Position numbers and translations under genes: made by a program. Positions 20,524-29,813 of a stretch of DNA of 64,000 bases are shown piece by piece. The stretch comes from Candidatus Uhrbacteria bacterium. GTDB lineage: Bacteria > Patescibacteriota > Patescibacteriia > 2-12-FULL-60-25. The stretch spans positions 1 to 64,000 of the forward strand of contig JAHBAS020000006.1 in the NCBI GenBank assembly GCA_018499965.2, written 5' to 3'. How positions within the stretch are numbered: position 1 is the stretch's first letter; each line of letters begins with the position of its first letter. Below the pieces are notes generated by a model, which had not been told where the DNA came from, searched no databases, and saw only the letters and a program-made list of their open reading frames with translations.

Positions 20524-21318
20524 ATGGGTCACAAAGTCAATCCAAAGTTATTCCGTATCGGCGTCACGAACACGTGGCCGAGCCGTTGGTTCGCTCGAGG
20601 TGATGCGTATCGCAACCACCTTCGTCAGGATCTCGGGATTCGCACCTTCATCATGAAGGAGTTGAAGGACGGAGCAGTGAGCCGCGTCGCCATCGATCGC
20701 TCGCAGGGCACGATCGCCATCACGATCCATACCGGGAAACCGGGATTCGTGATCGGTCGAAGCGCCGCAGGGATCGAAGAGCTTCGCAAGAAGGTGGTAA
20801 AGGAATTCTTCCGCGGCCGAAAGGTGAATGTTCGCCTCGACGTCGTCGAAATTCCAAAGTCAAACCTTGATGCGACGATCGTGGCGCAGCAGGTGGTGTC
20901 CGATATCGAACGCCGCATGCCATTCCGCCGCATCTTGAAGCAGACGATCGAGCGCGTGAAGAAATCCGGTGGTCTCGGCGTGAAGGTTGCAGTGTCCGGT
21001 CGTTTGAACGGTGCGGAAATCGCCCGTCGCGAATGGCTCGGTTGGGGAAAGATTCCTCTCACGAGCTTGCGAGCCGATATCGACTACGCGTCTGGTACGG
21101 CACGAACGCAGGCAGGTGCGATCGGTATCAAGGTCTGGATTTACCGCGGAGACGTTTTTGAACAAGATCGCTTGTCGATGTATCAGCCAACGACCCCTTC
21201 TCGCGGACAGCGCGGGGATCGTCGTGAAGGCGGAGGACATCGTATGGGTGGTCGGAGCATGCGTCGCGACGAGCAGCCATCCGAATCAACGGAGGCGCCA
21301 GCGCGAGACGCATCCTAA
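20524..21318 (+). CDS. rpsC: 30S ribosomal protein S3
   Basis: MGHKVNPKLFRIGVTNTWPSRWFA; GKPGFVIGR; SGRLNGAEIARREW. Confidence 0.97.
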   Translation: MGHKVNPKLFRIGVTNTWPSRWFARGDAYRNHLRQDLGIRTFIMKELKDGAVSRVAIDRSQGTIAITIHTGKPGFVIGRSAAGIEELRKKVVKEFFRGRKVNVRLDVVEIPKSNLDATIVAQQVVSDIERRMPFRRILKQTIERVKKSGGLGVKVAVSGRLNGAEIARREWLGWGKIPLTSLRADIDYASGTARTQAGAIGIKVWIYRGDVFEQDRLSMYQPTTPSRGQRGDRREGGGHRMGGRSMRRDEQPSESTEAPARDAS

Positions 21319-21331
21319 ATGGGAATGAAGT

Positions 21332-21748
21332 ATGTTGATTCCAAAAAAGGTTAAACACCGCAAATGGCATAAGGGCCGCGCCCGCTTCCGTCGTACGGCA
21401 ACTGACAAGATTGCCCTCGCTTTCGGATCGTGCGGCTTGAAAGCAATGTCCCCGGCATGGGTGACATCCCGCCAGATCGAAGCTTGCCGCCGCGTCTTAA
21501 CGCGTTACCTCCGCCGTGGAGGAAAGATCTGGATTCGTATTTTCCCAGACCGACCAATCACCCGAAAGGGAAGCGAAGTGCCGATGGGTTCCGGAAAAGG
21601 AGCCGTTGAACACTACGTGGTCGAAGTGAAGCCAGGCATGGTCCTCTTTGAAATCGATGGCGTCCCGGATGATAAGGCGCGCCAGGCGATGAAGGATGCC
21701 TCTTATAAACTCCCTTGCATCTGCTCGGTGATCTCAAAGAACGCCTAA
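21332..21748 (+). CDS. rplP: 50S ribosomal protein L16
   Basis: MLIPKKVKHRKWHKGR...; PDRPITRKGSEVPMGSGKGAVEHYVVEVKPG. Confidence 0.97.
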   Translation: MLIPKKVKHRKWHKGRARFRRTATDKIALAFGSCGLKAMSPAWVTSRQIEACRRVLTRYLRRGGKIWIRIFPDRPITRKGSEVPMGSGKGAVEHYVVEVKPGMVLFEIDGVPDDKARQAMKDASYKLPCICSVISKNA

Positions 21749-21752
21749 TCCT

Positions 21753-21956
21753 ATGGAACCGAAAGAACTTCGCACCCAAGGCATTCAGCAGCTTCGCGAT
21801 CTCGCTCGTGCAGCCGCGTCAAAGGTTCGTGAACTCCGTTTCACGGTCGCGACGCGTCAGCAGGGGCATGTGCGCCAGCTTCGCTATGCCAAGCGCGATC
21901 TCGCTCGTATGAACACCGTCCTCCGCGAAAAAGCGAATGAGGAAACGGCATCCTAA
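21753..21956 (+). CDS. rpmC: 50S ribosomal protein L29
   Basis: ELRTQGIQQLRDLARAAASKVRELRFTVATRQQGHVRQLRYAKRDLARMNTVLREK; position in operon. Confidence 0.93.
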   Translation: MEPKELRTQGIQQLRDLARAAASKVRELRFTVATRQQGHVRQLRYAKRDLARMNTVLREKANEETAS

Positions 21957-21961
21957 CTGAT

Positions 21962-22216
21962 ATGAAGAACGCTCAACACCGCCGGTTGCGTGGAACGGTC
22001 GTCTCGACCGGAATGCAGAAGACGATCGTCGTCCGCATTGACCGTCAGGTCTCGCATCCGAAATATAAGAAAATGTACACTGTCTCGAAGCGATACAAGG
22101 TCGACGAGCCGAACGGAACCGTTCGGTTGGGGAACCTTGTTGAAATCGAGGAGTGCCGCCCACTTTCTAAAACAAAGTGCTGGCGCTATGTCCGCACTGT
22201 TGCGGAAACTGTCTAA
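21962..22216 (+). CDS. rpsQ: 30S ribosomal protein S17
   Basis: [70 protein letters not shown]. Confidence 0.97.
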   Translation: MKNAQHRRLRGTVVSTGMQKTIVVRIDRQVSHPKYKKMYTVSKRYKVDEPNGTVRLGNLVEIEECRPLSKTKCWRYVRTVAETV

Positions 22217-22221
22217 ACGCT

Positions 22222-22593
22222 ATGGTTCAGCATCGATCAATGCTCGTGTCAGCGGATAACAGTGGCGCAAAGAAGTTGCAGGTCATTCGCGTCCTTGGCG
22301 GTTACCAGAAGCGATACGCCCGTTTGGGTGATATCGTGACCTGTGCCGTCAAAGAAGCGACGCCACGTGCGACCGTAAAGAAGTCGGATGTCGTTCACGC
22401 GGTTCTCGTGCGAACGGCTAAGGAAACCCGCCGAAAGGACGGAACGTATATTCGCTTCGATGAGAATGCGGCTGTGGTCATCGACCGTAAGACCCGCGAA
22501 CCGAAAGGAACGCGTATCTTTGGACCGGTGGCTCGCGAATTGCGCGCCAAAGGGTTTGCAAAAATCGTTTCCCTCGCTCCAGAGGTTCTATAA
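22222..22593 (+). CDS. rplN: 50S ribosomal protein L14
   Basis: [27 protein letters not shown]...; [28 protein letters not shown]. Confidence 0.97.
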   Translation: MVQHRSMLVSADNSGAKKLQVIRVLGGYQKRYARLGDIVTCAVKEATPRATVKKSDVVHAVLVRTAKETRRKDGTYIRFDENAAVVIDRKTREPKGTRIFGPVARELRAKGFAKIVSLAPEVL

Positions 22594-22595
22594 TT

Positions 22596-22904
22596 ATGAA
22601 GAAACTCCGAGTACACACTGGCGACACCGTAAAGGTCATCGCCGGCAAAGATAAGGGAAAGACCGGAAAAGTCGTTCAGGCTTTTCCAACCATGAATCGC
22701 GTCGTCGTCGAAGGCGTGAATATGTCCAAGCGTCACCTTCGTACGCGCAAGCAGGGAGAAAAGGGTCAGATCGTGGAATTCTCCATGCCGATCCATGCGT
22801 CGAACGTTCAGGTGATGGGGGATGATGGAAAGACCTACCGCCATCGACAGGCGAAGCGCGAGGCAGCTCCTGCGCCAGCCAAGAAGGCGTCCAAGAAAAG
22901 CTAA
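22596..22904 (+). CDS. rplX: 50S ribosomal protein L24
   Basis: VHTGDTVKVIAGKDKGKTGKVVQAFPTMNRVVVEGVNMSKRHLR. Confidence 0.96.
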   Translation: MKKLRVHTGDTVKVIAGKDKGKTGKVVQAFPTMNRVVVEGVNMSKRHLRTRKQGEKGQIVEFSMPIHASNVQVMGDDGKTYRHRQAKREAAPAPAKKASKKS

Positions 22905-22913
22905 TTTATCCGT

Positions 22914-23453
22914 ATGACGATGCAAGAACGCTACACAAAAGAGATTGCCCCGGCATTGCGGAAAGCCATGGGCGACGTTAACGTCCACATGATTCCAAAG
23001 CCGGTATCTGTGACGATTGGCGTGGGAATTTCCCCAACGAAGCATAAGGACGGAAAGCTCATGGAAACGGCCACGGAAGTGCTTACGCGCATCTCTGGAC
23101 AAAAGCCTGTGCAGACCAAGTCCCGCAAGTCGATCTCGAACTTCAAAACACGAGCCGGTCAGGTGATCGGATTGAAAGTCACGCTTCGCGGTAAGCGAAT
23201 GTGGGACTTCATCGACAAGATGGTGAATCTCACCTTCCCACGTGTTCGTGACTTCCGAGGCATTTCGCCGAAGGTGATCGATCGCACGGGAAACTTGTCG
23301 GTCGGGTTTACGGAACACATTGCTTTCCCAGAAATCCATTCGGATGAAATCGAACGGGTCCATGGGTTACAGGTGTCGATCTCGACAACGGCGAAAGACG
23401 CCGCATCCGGTCTCGCGCTTTTTGAGGCGCTCGGATTCCCATTTCAGAAATAA
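22914..23453 (+). CDS. rplE: 50S ribosomal protein L5
   Basis: TRISGQKPVQTKSRKSISNFKTRAGQVIGLKVTLRGKRMWDFIDKMVNLTFPRVRDFRGI. Confidence 0.97.
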   Translation: MTMQERYTKEIAPALRKAMGDVNVHMIPKPVSVTIGVGISPTKHKDGKLMETATEVLTRISGQKPVQTKSRKSISNFKTRAGQVIGLKVTLRGKRMWDFIDKMVNLTFPRVRDFRGISPKVIDRTGNLSVGFTEHIAFPEIHSDEIERVHGLQVSISTTAKDAASGLALFEALGFPFQK

Positions 23454-23459
23454 TGATCT

Positions 23460-23645
23460 ATGGCAACGGAAAATCAGCGAGCAAAGTCTCGCAGAAAGCC
23501 TAAGTTCTCCACCCGCTCGGTTCACCGATGCTGGCGCTGTGGTCGTAATCGCGGATACATGCGCGACTTCGATCTTTGCCGCATTTGCTTCCGCGAACTC
23601 GCGAACCGTGGTGAATTGCCAGGCGTAACGAAATCAAGCTGGTAG
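23460..23645 (+). CDS. rpsZ: 30S ribosomal protein S14, zinc type
   Basis: [39 protein letters not shown]; CxxC...CxxC. Confidence 0.96.
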   Translation: MATENQRAKSRRKPKFSTRSVHRCWRCGRNRGYMRDFDLCRICFRELANRGELPGVTKSSW

Positions 23646-23646
23646 T

Positions 23647-24039
23647 ATGTTTAATGATCCTATTGCTGACTTCCTCACGCGCATTCGAAATGCGCAGATG
23701 GCGGGACAGGAAACGGTAACAGCTCCATCATCGAAGATGAAGGTGCGTATTGCGAAAGTTCTCGAGGCCGAGGGCTACGTTGAAGCGGTTCGCGAAGACG
23801 TAGACGGTTCCAAGAAGACGCTCGTGGTTGCGCTTTCCTACGATGGAAAAGAGCCGAAGATCCGTTCGATCAAGCGAATCTCCAAGCCGGGGTTGCGCGT
23901 GTATCGAAAAGCGGATGAACTCCCTCGTGTGATGTCTGACGTTGGTATTGCCATCGTGTCGACCTCCGTGGGCATTATGACAAACAAGGATGCTCGTCGT
24001 CGCAAGTTGGGCGGTGAAATCCTTTGCGAAGTAACCTAA
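23647..24039 (+). CDS. rpsH: 30S ribosomal protein S8
   Basis: [50 protein letters not shown]. Confidence 0.97.
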   Translation: MFNDPIADFLTRIRNAQMAGQETVTAPSSKMKVRIAKVLEAEGYVEAVREDVDGSKKTLVVALSYDGKEPKIRSIKRISKPGLRVYRKADELPRVMSDVGIAIVSTSVGIMTNKDARRRKLGGEILCEVT

Positions 24040-24043
24040 ATCT

Positions 24044-24592
24044 ATGTCTCGTATTGGTCGAAAACCTATTGTGATCCCGAACGGCGTTGACGTGACAGTG
24101 TCCGGCAACACGGTATCGGTAAAGGGTCCGAAGGGCTCATTGAGCCTCGAGACGCATCCACATGTTACGGTTACCGTGACTCCGGAGCGCACCGTCGAAG
24201 TGATGGTTGCGGACACGGAGGATACGGGTGATCGCTCGTTGTGGGGGTTGTTCCGCAATCTCGTGGCGAATGCCGTTGAAGGCGTTCAAAAGCCATTCGA
24301 AAAGAAGCTCGAATTCATCGGCGTCGGATACCGCGTGTCCGTTCAGGGTACGACGGTGCAGATGGAAGTCGGGTATTCCCATCCGGTAAATTTCCCATTG
24401 CCAGAAGGTGTGAGTGCATCGGCGGAAAAGAACACGTTGACCCTCACTGGTATTGATAAACAGCTCGTGGGTGAAATGGCGGCTCAAATCCGTCGCATCC
24501 GTCCACCGGAGCCGTATAAGGGGAAAGGAATTAAGTACACTGATGAAGTGATCCGCCGAAAGGCCGGAAAGGCCGCCAAGGCCGGAGCCTAA
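24044..24592 (+). CDS. rplF: 50S ribosomal protein L6
   Basis: MSRIGRKPIVIPNGVDVTVSGNTVSVKGPKGSLSL; RPPEPYKGKGIKYTDEVIRRKAGKA. Confidence 0.97.
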   Translation: MSRIGRKPIVIPNGVDVTVSGNTVSVKGPKGSLSLETHPHVTVTVTPERTVEVMVADTEDTGDRSLWGLFRNLVANAVEGVQKPFEKKLEFIGVGYRVSVQGTTVQMEVGYSHPVNFPLPEGVSASAEKNTLTLTGIDKQLVGEMAAQIRRIRPPEPYKGKGIKYTDEVIRRKAGKAAKAGA

Positions 24593-24601
24593 TGCAAACG
24601 T

Positions 24602-24967
24602 ATGATGACGAACGCTCAACGTGATTTGCAGAGCACACGCGCCCGACGCGTCGTGCGGGTTCGTGCTCGGATCAATGGGACGTCAGAACGACCTCGCCTC
24701 GCCGTTTCTCGAACGCTTCGCCATACCACGGCGCAGTTGATCGATGACGTGGCTGGACGAACTGTCGCTTCTGCTTCGGACCGTGATGTGAAGGGTGCGG
24801 ACAAGATGAAGCCTCTCGAAATCGCTCGTGAAGTCGGCAAGATTGTGGCGGCTCGCGGGATTGAAGCGAAGGTTTCCAAGGTGGTATTCGATCGCCGCGG
24901 AAAGCGGTACCATGGTCGCGTGAAGGCACTCGCAGAGGGTGCCCGCGAAGGTGGTTTAGCGTTTTAA
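24602..24967 (+). CDS. rplR: 50S ribosomal protein L18
   Basis: [65 protein letters not shown]. Confidence 0.96.
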   Translation: MMTNAQRDLQSTRARRVVRVRARINGTSERPRLAVSRTLRHTTAQLIDDVAGRTVASASDRDVKGADKMKPLEIAREVGKIVAARGIEAKVSKVVFDRRGKRYHGRVKALAEGAREGGLAF

Positions 24968-24973
24968 GACTAT

Positions 24974-25642
24974 ATGGCCGAATCAACAAACCAAAAAACT
25001 CAGACGGCAGGTAATGCCGGTGGTCGTCCAGGGGATGCTCGAACGTTCCGTCTTCGCTCTTCGCGAGGCGGGAATGCTCCGGGTGGCCGCAGCGGCGGTG
25101 GCGATCGTGGACGCGCAGGCGGCCGCGGTGGTCGTCGTGACCAGCGAGGCTCGGATATTCCGGAGCAGTCTGATTACGAAGAGAAGAGCTTGGAAATCGC
25201 GCGCGTCACCCGTGTGACTGCGGGTGGAAAGCGTATGCGTTTCCGTGCACTCGGCATTGTCGGCAACCGCAAGGGACGCGTCGGTTACGGTATTGCAAAG
25301 GGCTTGGACGTTGCTGCGGCAACATCGAAGGCCTTTACGCAAGGACGAAAGAGCTTGATCACGGTTCCGTTCGTGCACGATACGATCCCACATGAGGTCC
25401 GTGCAAAATACGGTTCAGCGATGGTGCTCTTGAAACCGGCTCCACGCGGAACGGGTGTGAAGGCAGGTGGCGCTGTTCGTCAGGTCCTTCAGATTGCAGG
25501 TGTTCCGAACGTGACGGCAAAGATGTTAGGCGCCTCGAATAAAGTGAATAACGTGCGTGCAACGATCGCAGCGCTTAGCTCGTTCCGTGTCACGCAGAAA
25601 GCTCCGGAAACCGATCGTACCAACGATCGTGCCGAGGCCTAA
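24974..25642 (+). CDS. rpsE: 30S ribosomal protein S5 (Gly/Arg-rich N-terminal extension)
   Basis: ALGIVGNRKGRVGYGIAKGLDVAAATSKAF; APRGTGVKAGGAVRQVLQIAGVPNVTAKMLGASNKVNNVRATI. Confidence 0.97.
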   Translation: MAESTNQKTQTAGNAGGRPGDARTFRLRSSRGGNAPGGRSGGGDRGRAGGRGGRRDQRGSDIPEQSDYEEKSLEIARVTRVTAGGKRMRFRALGIVGNRKGRVGYGIAKGLDVAAATSKAFTQGRKSLITVPFVHDTIPHEVRAKYGSAMVLLKPAPRGTGVKAGGAVRQVLQIAGVPNVTAKMLGASNKVNNVRATIAALSSFRVTQKAPETDRTNDRAEA

Positions 25643-25653
25643 TGAATGAATGT

Positions 25654-26178
25654 ATGACGGAAATTCGTCTCCATACCATCAAGCCAGCGAAGGGATCCCG
25701 AACGGTCGCAAAGCGTCTCGGACGAGGTCCTGGTAGCGGAAAAGGCAAGACAGCCGGTCGCGGAACCAAGGGTCAGCGCGCACGTTCTGGCGGAAAAGCG
25801 CGGAACACGATCAAGGGTTTGAAGCGCATCGTCCTTCGCGTGCCAAAGAATCGCGGTTTTACGAGCAGCATTATTCACCCAACAGCCGTGACGGTTGAGC
25901 AGATCGACCGATGGTCTATCGCAGGTGCGCGCGTTGACGTGAAATCGCTCAAAGCTGCGAATCGCATTCCGGCTGACGCCGTTGGTGCAAAGATCGTCAA
26001 TACGGGTGCCATGACGAAACCAGTGGTCATCGTTGATCTTCTTGCAACGCCTGGCGCTCGAGCGGTGATTGAAAAGGCCGGCGGTTCTTTTGAACCGGTC
26101 GCTCCTGTCTCCAACAAGGGGAAGAAGAACAAGAGCAAGTACAAGCAGAAGCAGGAGTACAAGAAGAAGCATGCCTAA
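25654..26178 (+). CDS. rplO: 50S ribosomal protein L15
   Basis: LHTIKPAKGSRTVAKRLGRGPGSGKGKTAGRGTKGQRARSGGKA. Confidence 0.96.
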   Translation: MTEIRLHTIKPAKGSRTVAKRLGRGPGSGKGKTAGRGTKGQRARSGGKARNTIKGLKRIVLRVPKNRGFTSSIIHPTAVTVEQIDRWSIAGARVDVKSLKAANRIPADAVGAKIVNTGAMTKPVVIVDLLATPGARAVIEKAGGSFEPVAPVSNKGKKNKSKYKQKQEYKKKHA

Positions 26179-26218
26179 GTCCGCATTACCGCGTGTAGCG
26201 CGCGGCCTCTAACAATGT

Positions 26219-27487
26219 ATGTGGCAAAAACTTGTCCAAGCGTGGAAGATTAAAGAAGTTCGGAACAATCTGATCTTCGTCATCGCGATGATGGCGCTCT
26301 TCCGATTCCTTGCAAGCATCCCGCTTCCGGGTATTAACGTGGCGGCATTGCAGCGCTATTTGGAAACGAACCAGATCCTCGGAATGTTCAATATGTTCAG
26401 CGGCGGCACCTTGGAGAATTTCTCCGTGGTCGCCATGGGCGTTGCGCCATTCATCACGGCTTCGATCGTCTTCCAGCTTCTTGGCATGATCTTTCCGAAG
26501 ATCGAAGAGATGCAGAAAGATAGCGAGCAAGGACGTCAGAAAATCAATCAGTGGTCTCGAATGTTGACGGTGCCTTTGTCTGTCATTCAGGCGTTCGGAT
26601 TGATCGCGATCTTGAAAGCGTCCTCGGTGCAGATCGTGAACAACATGAACGCGTTCCAACTCGTAACATTGATTACGACGGTGACGGGAGGAACGGTTTT
26701 CCTCATGTGGATCGGTGAGTTGATTACGGAAAAGAAGGTTGGAAACGGAACGTCCTTGCTCATTTTTGCAGGTATCGTATCCGGACTTCCTTCGATGATT
26801 CAGCGGGCACTCATCTCGTATGACTCTTCTCAACTCGTGACATGGGTCGGGTATGCGGTCGCGGCAATCGTCACGATCGTGGGCGTGGTCTTCATTACGG
26901 AGGCTCAGCGAAACATTCCAGTGCAGTATGCCAGACAGGTTCGTGGCATGGGCGGTGGTGTTGCTTCAAATCTCCCACTTCGCATGTTGATGGCAGGTGT
27001 GATCCCGATCATTTTCGCGGTCTCCATGCTAATCTTCCCAACCGTCATTGCGCAGTTCTTCATCCAAGCGAAGAGCGCATGGGTTGCTGATGGTGCTCGA
27101 TGGGTCTTGATGGTCTTGCAGAATCAGACGGTGTACGCTGCGTTGTATTTTGCGCTCGTCGTGATCTTTACCTACTTCTACACGTCCATCGTGTTCAAGC
27201 CGGATCAGATTGCGGAGAATTTGCAGAAGCAGGGCGGCTTTATCCCGGGTATCCGCCCAGGGACGCCAACGTCTGAGTACCTCCAGCACGTCATTAACCG
27301 CATCACCCTTCCGGGTTCCTTGTTCTTGGGCGCGATCGCCGTTCTCCCGGTTCTCATCCAGAACTATACGGGAACACAGGCGTTCGCGATCGGTGGAACA
27401 TCCCTGCTTATCGTGGTTTCGGTTGTGATCGAGTCCATGAAGCAGATCGAATCGCATGTCACCATGCGTGAGTACGACGCCTACTAA
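26219..27487 (+). CDS. secY: protein translocase subunit SecY
   Basis: LVQAWKIKEVRNNLIFVIAMMALFRFLASIPLPGIN; GNGTSLLIFAGIVSGLP; polytopic. Confidence 0.98.
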   Translation: MWQKLVQAWKIKEVRNNLIFVIAMMALFRFLASIPLPGINVAALQRYLETNQILGMFNMFSGGTLENFSVVAMGVAPFITASIVFQLLGMIFPKIEEMQKDSEQGRQKINQWSRMLTVPLSVIQAFGLIAILKASSVQIVNNMNAFQLVTLITTVTGGTVFLMWIGELITEKKVGNGTSLLIFAGIVSGLPSMIQRALISYDSSQLVTWVGYAVAAIVTIVGVVFITEAQRNIPVQYARQVRGMGGGVASNLPLRMLMAGVIPIIFAVSMLIFPTVIAQFFIQAKSAWVADGARWVLMVLQNQTVYAALYFALVVIFTYFYTSIVFKPDQIAENLQKQGGFIPGIRPGTPTSEYLQHVINRITLPGSLFLGAIAVLPVLIQNYTGTQAFAIGGTSLLIVVSVVIESMKQIESHVTMREYDAY

Positions 27488-27520
27488 GAAAGGCATTATT
27501 TTTTCAACAGCCATAGATCA

Positions 27521-27549
27521 AACCTCCGGCCTTCGGGCCGGAGGTTTTT
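27521..27549 (+). terminator. intrinsic terminator after secY
   Basis: aacctccggcc-ttcg-ggccggaggttttt. Confidence 0.85.
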
Positions 27550-27582
27550 GATTTTAGACGTCAACTGCTACAATCCTGCTAT

Positions 27583-28929
27583 ATGACACCGAAGCAATGG
27601 CAGGCGGTATGGAGATGGTTGATTCCGATGCTCGTATTAGCAAACGCGATCGTGATCTTCTTTTTTTGGTGGAAGATATCGGGGTATCTGATCTATCGGC
27701 CCATGAAGGGTTCGTGGTTGATCGCAGGTGGACATATTACGGGACTTGCCGCGCAATATCTCTTGCTCATGCAGGTGGTGCTCGTGGGGCGCATTCGGGC
27801 ATTTGAAGAAGCGTACGGATTCCCGGCGCTCAATCGTTTGCATCAAACGGTTGGGAAGTGGCTTTTGGCGTGTATTGCTTTGCATCCATTCCTGTTGGCT
27901 GCTGGCTACGCGGCGCGAACGTCTTTGGGGATATGGGGGCAGCTCGTGGATTTCGTCCAGCACTGGGAAGATGTGTCTCTGGCGCTGATCGGTTTAAGCG
28001 TGATTTTGATCGCTGGATTGCTCTCATTCCGATTCGTCAAGAAGTATCTCCGATTTGAAACGTGGTACGGAACGCACTTGCTCATGTACGTAGGAATCAT
28101 CCTCGTTTTTGGACATCAATTGGAAGGCGGAAGCATGTCGAATCCTTCGTTTTTACAGTTCTGGCTTTGGCTAAATGGCGTTGGATTTGGATTGGTCCTA
28201 GCCTATCGTTTTTTACGACCTTTCGCCTTATGGTTTCGCCATCGTTTTACGATCACGGATATCCGTCAGGAAACGGCGAATATCATCTCGCTTACACTTT
28301 CAGGTCGTCTCATGGACCGTTTTCGTCTTGAACCCGGGCAGTATGCGAATTTCCATTTCTTCGGGCTTGCGCCTCGTTGGGCTGCACATCCGTTTTCCTT
28401 TTCTGCGGCACCGAACGGAAAAACGTTACGCGTGTCCGTAAAGCAGCTTGGGGATTTTACGAACGCCTTGCCGAAGATCAAGGTTGGCACCGGGGTAATG
28501 ATCGACGGTCCTCTCGGTCGATTTACCTTGTCGGCGGCACAAACGGATCGATATCTCTTGATCGCTGGAGGAATCGGCATCACGCCGATTCGCGCCATGC
28601 TCGATACGATTGCGGAGCAGGGGAAAGAAGCGGTGTTGCTCTACGCCGCCCGGACGCCTGCGGATTTGGCGTTCCGATCGGAAATCGACGCGATCGTGAA
28701 GGCGCATCCGAATATTCGTGTGATATATCTCGTTGAATCCCAAGAAGGGGACATGATGTGCCACGTGGGTCGCGTCGATGAAGTGTGTTTGCGGACGTAT
28801 CTCGACGATGTGCATGCTTGGGATGTATACGTATGCGGACCTCCGATCATGATGGAAAACGTGACGGCTGTTCTTCGTAAGATGGGGATGCCGAAACGCC
28901 ACATTCATTCAGAGCGATTTTCATGGTAG
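27583..28929 (+). CDS. ferric-reductase-like membrane domain fused to FAD/NAD(P) oxidoreductase domain
   Basis: Hydrophobic N-terminal half with His residues (LHQTVG, ALHPF, THLLMY, FGHQL); HPFSFSAAP and IAGGIGITPIRAML; CGPPIMMENV. Confidence 0.85.
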   Translation: MTPKQWQAVWRWLIPMLVLANAIVIFFFWWKISGYLIYRPMKGSWLIAGGHITGLAAQYLLLMQVVLVGRIRAFEEAYGFPALNRLHQTVGKWLLACIALHPFLLAAGYAARTSLGIWGQLVDFVQHWEDVSLALIGLSVILIAGLLSFRFVKKYLRFETWYGTHLLMYVGIILVFGHQLEGGSMSNPSFLQFWLWLNGVGFGLVLAYRFLRPFALWFRHRFTITDIRQETANIISLTLSGRLMDRFRLEPGQYANFHFFGLAPRWAAHPFSFSAAPNGKTLRVSVKQLGDFTNALPKIKVGTGVMIDGPLGRFTLSAAQTDRYLLIAGGIGITPIRAMLDTIAEQGKEAVLLYAARTPADLAFRSEIDAIVKAHPNIRVIYLVESQEGDMMCHVGRVDEVCLRTYLDDVHAWDVYVCGPPIMMENVTAVLRKMGMPKRHIHSERFSW

Positions 28930-29807
28930 AGGAATCACGTGACAGTGCCACGGCGAATCCGACGGAAGTTCCGTGGGCGTTTTTGCCGAAGCATGCGAGT
29001 GCGCTTCGCATGGTCATGCTCGTGGCGGCAACGGGTCTCGTCGGGTGCTTGGTGACGATCGCCGTCCGAGTGGCGGCATCGTCCCAGATCGTCTTTCCAA
29101 GCCAGGCTCCGCAAGGGTTGATTGCCTGGCAGTGGCTGATCGGGGCGGCGTTTCTCCTCGCGGTGTTCGGGGCGATCATTCGGGCGGCAAGCGGTCGAAT
29201 GTTCGTGGATGTGTTATTGACCGTCCTGCTTTTCTTCGGTGTTTGGGTATGGTGTTGGGGAGTGATGCCATGGGAGATCGGCCTTCTCGTGGCTTCAGTG
29301 TTAACGCTGATTCAGGCCCGGATGCGGCGCGTGATCGTGCATGACCTTTTTTTATGCCTTGGATGCGCCGGGGTGGCGATCGAATTCGGATTTCTGTTTC
29401 CACTCAAGACACTTGTCCTCATCTTGGTGGGATTGAGCGTATATGATATGGTCGCGGCACGACCACATGGCGCAGCGCAAGTTCTGGCTGGAGCATTGAT
29501 GCATCGCGGCGCCGTTCCCGGTCTTGTCATCCCGGATGCCGTTCCCTCCCTCGGAAAGGATATTCGGGATGTGATTCGGTCTCCGTTCGCAAGTTTTCTT
29601 GGCGCCGGAGACCTTATCCTTCCGATGACACTCGTGGCGCAAGCCGCGGTTCGCGGATGGGGAGCGGCCATCATCGTCATCGTGGGAGCGATGGCTGGCG
29701 CGTACCTTCTTGGTCAACGAAAGAGCCTCAAGCCCTTTCCGGCGCTCCTTCCGCTTCTTGGTGGTTCCGGCTTCGCCTTCGCGTGCGTATACGCGTTTCT
29801 CCGTTAA
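28923..29807 (+). CDS. presenilin/signal-peptide-peptidase-like intramembrane aspartyl protease (A22-type)
   Basis: Polytopic; VYD motif (Y174-D175), GAGD (227-230), PAL (273-275) in the expected order. Confidence 0.82.
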   Translation: MVEESRDSATANPTEVPWAFLPKHASALRMVMLVAATGLVGCLVTIAVRVAASSQIVFPSQAPQGLIAWQWLIGAAFLLAVFGAIIRAASGRMFVDVLLTVLLFFGVWVWCWGVMPWEIGLLVASVLTLIQARMRRVIVHDLFLCLGCAGVAIEFGFLFPLKTLVLILVGLSVYDMVAARPHGAAQVLAGALMHRGAVPGLVIPDAVPSLGKDIRDVIRSPFASFLGAGDLILPMTLVAQAAVRGWGAAIIVIVGAMAGAYLLGQRKSLKPFPALLPLLGGSGFAFACVYAFLR

Positions 29808-29813
29808 AGACGT

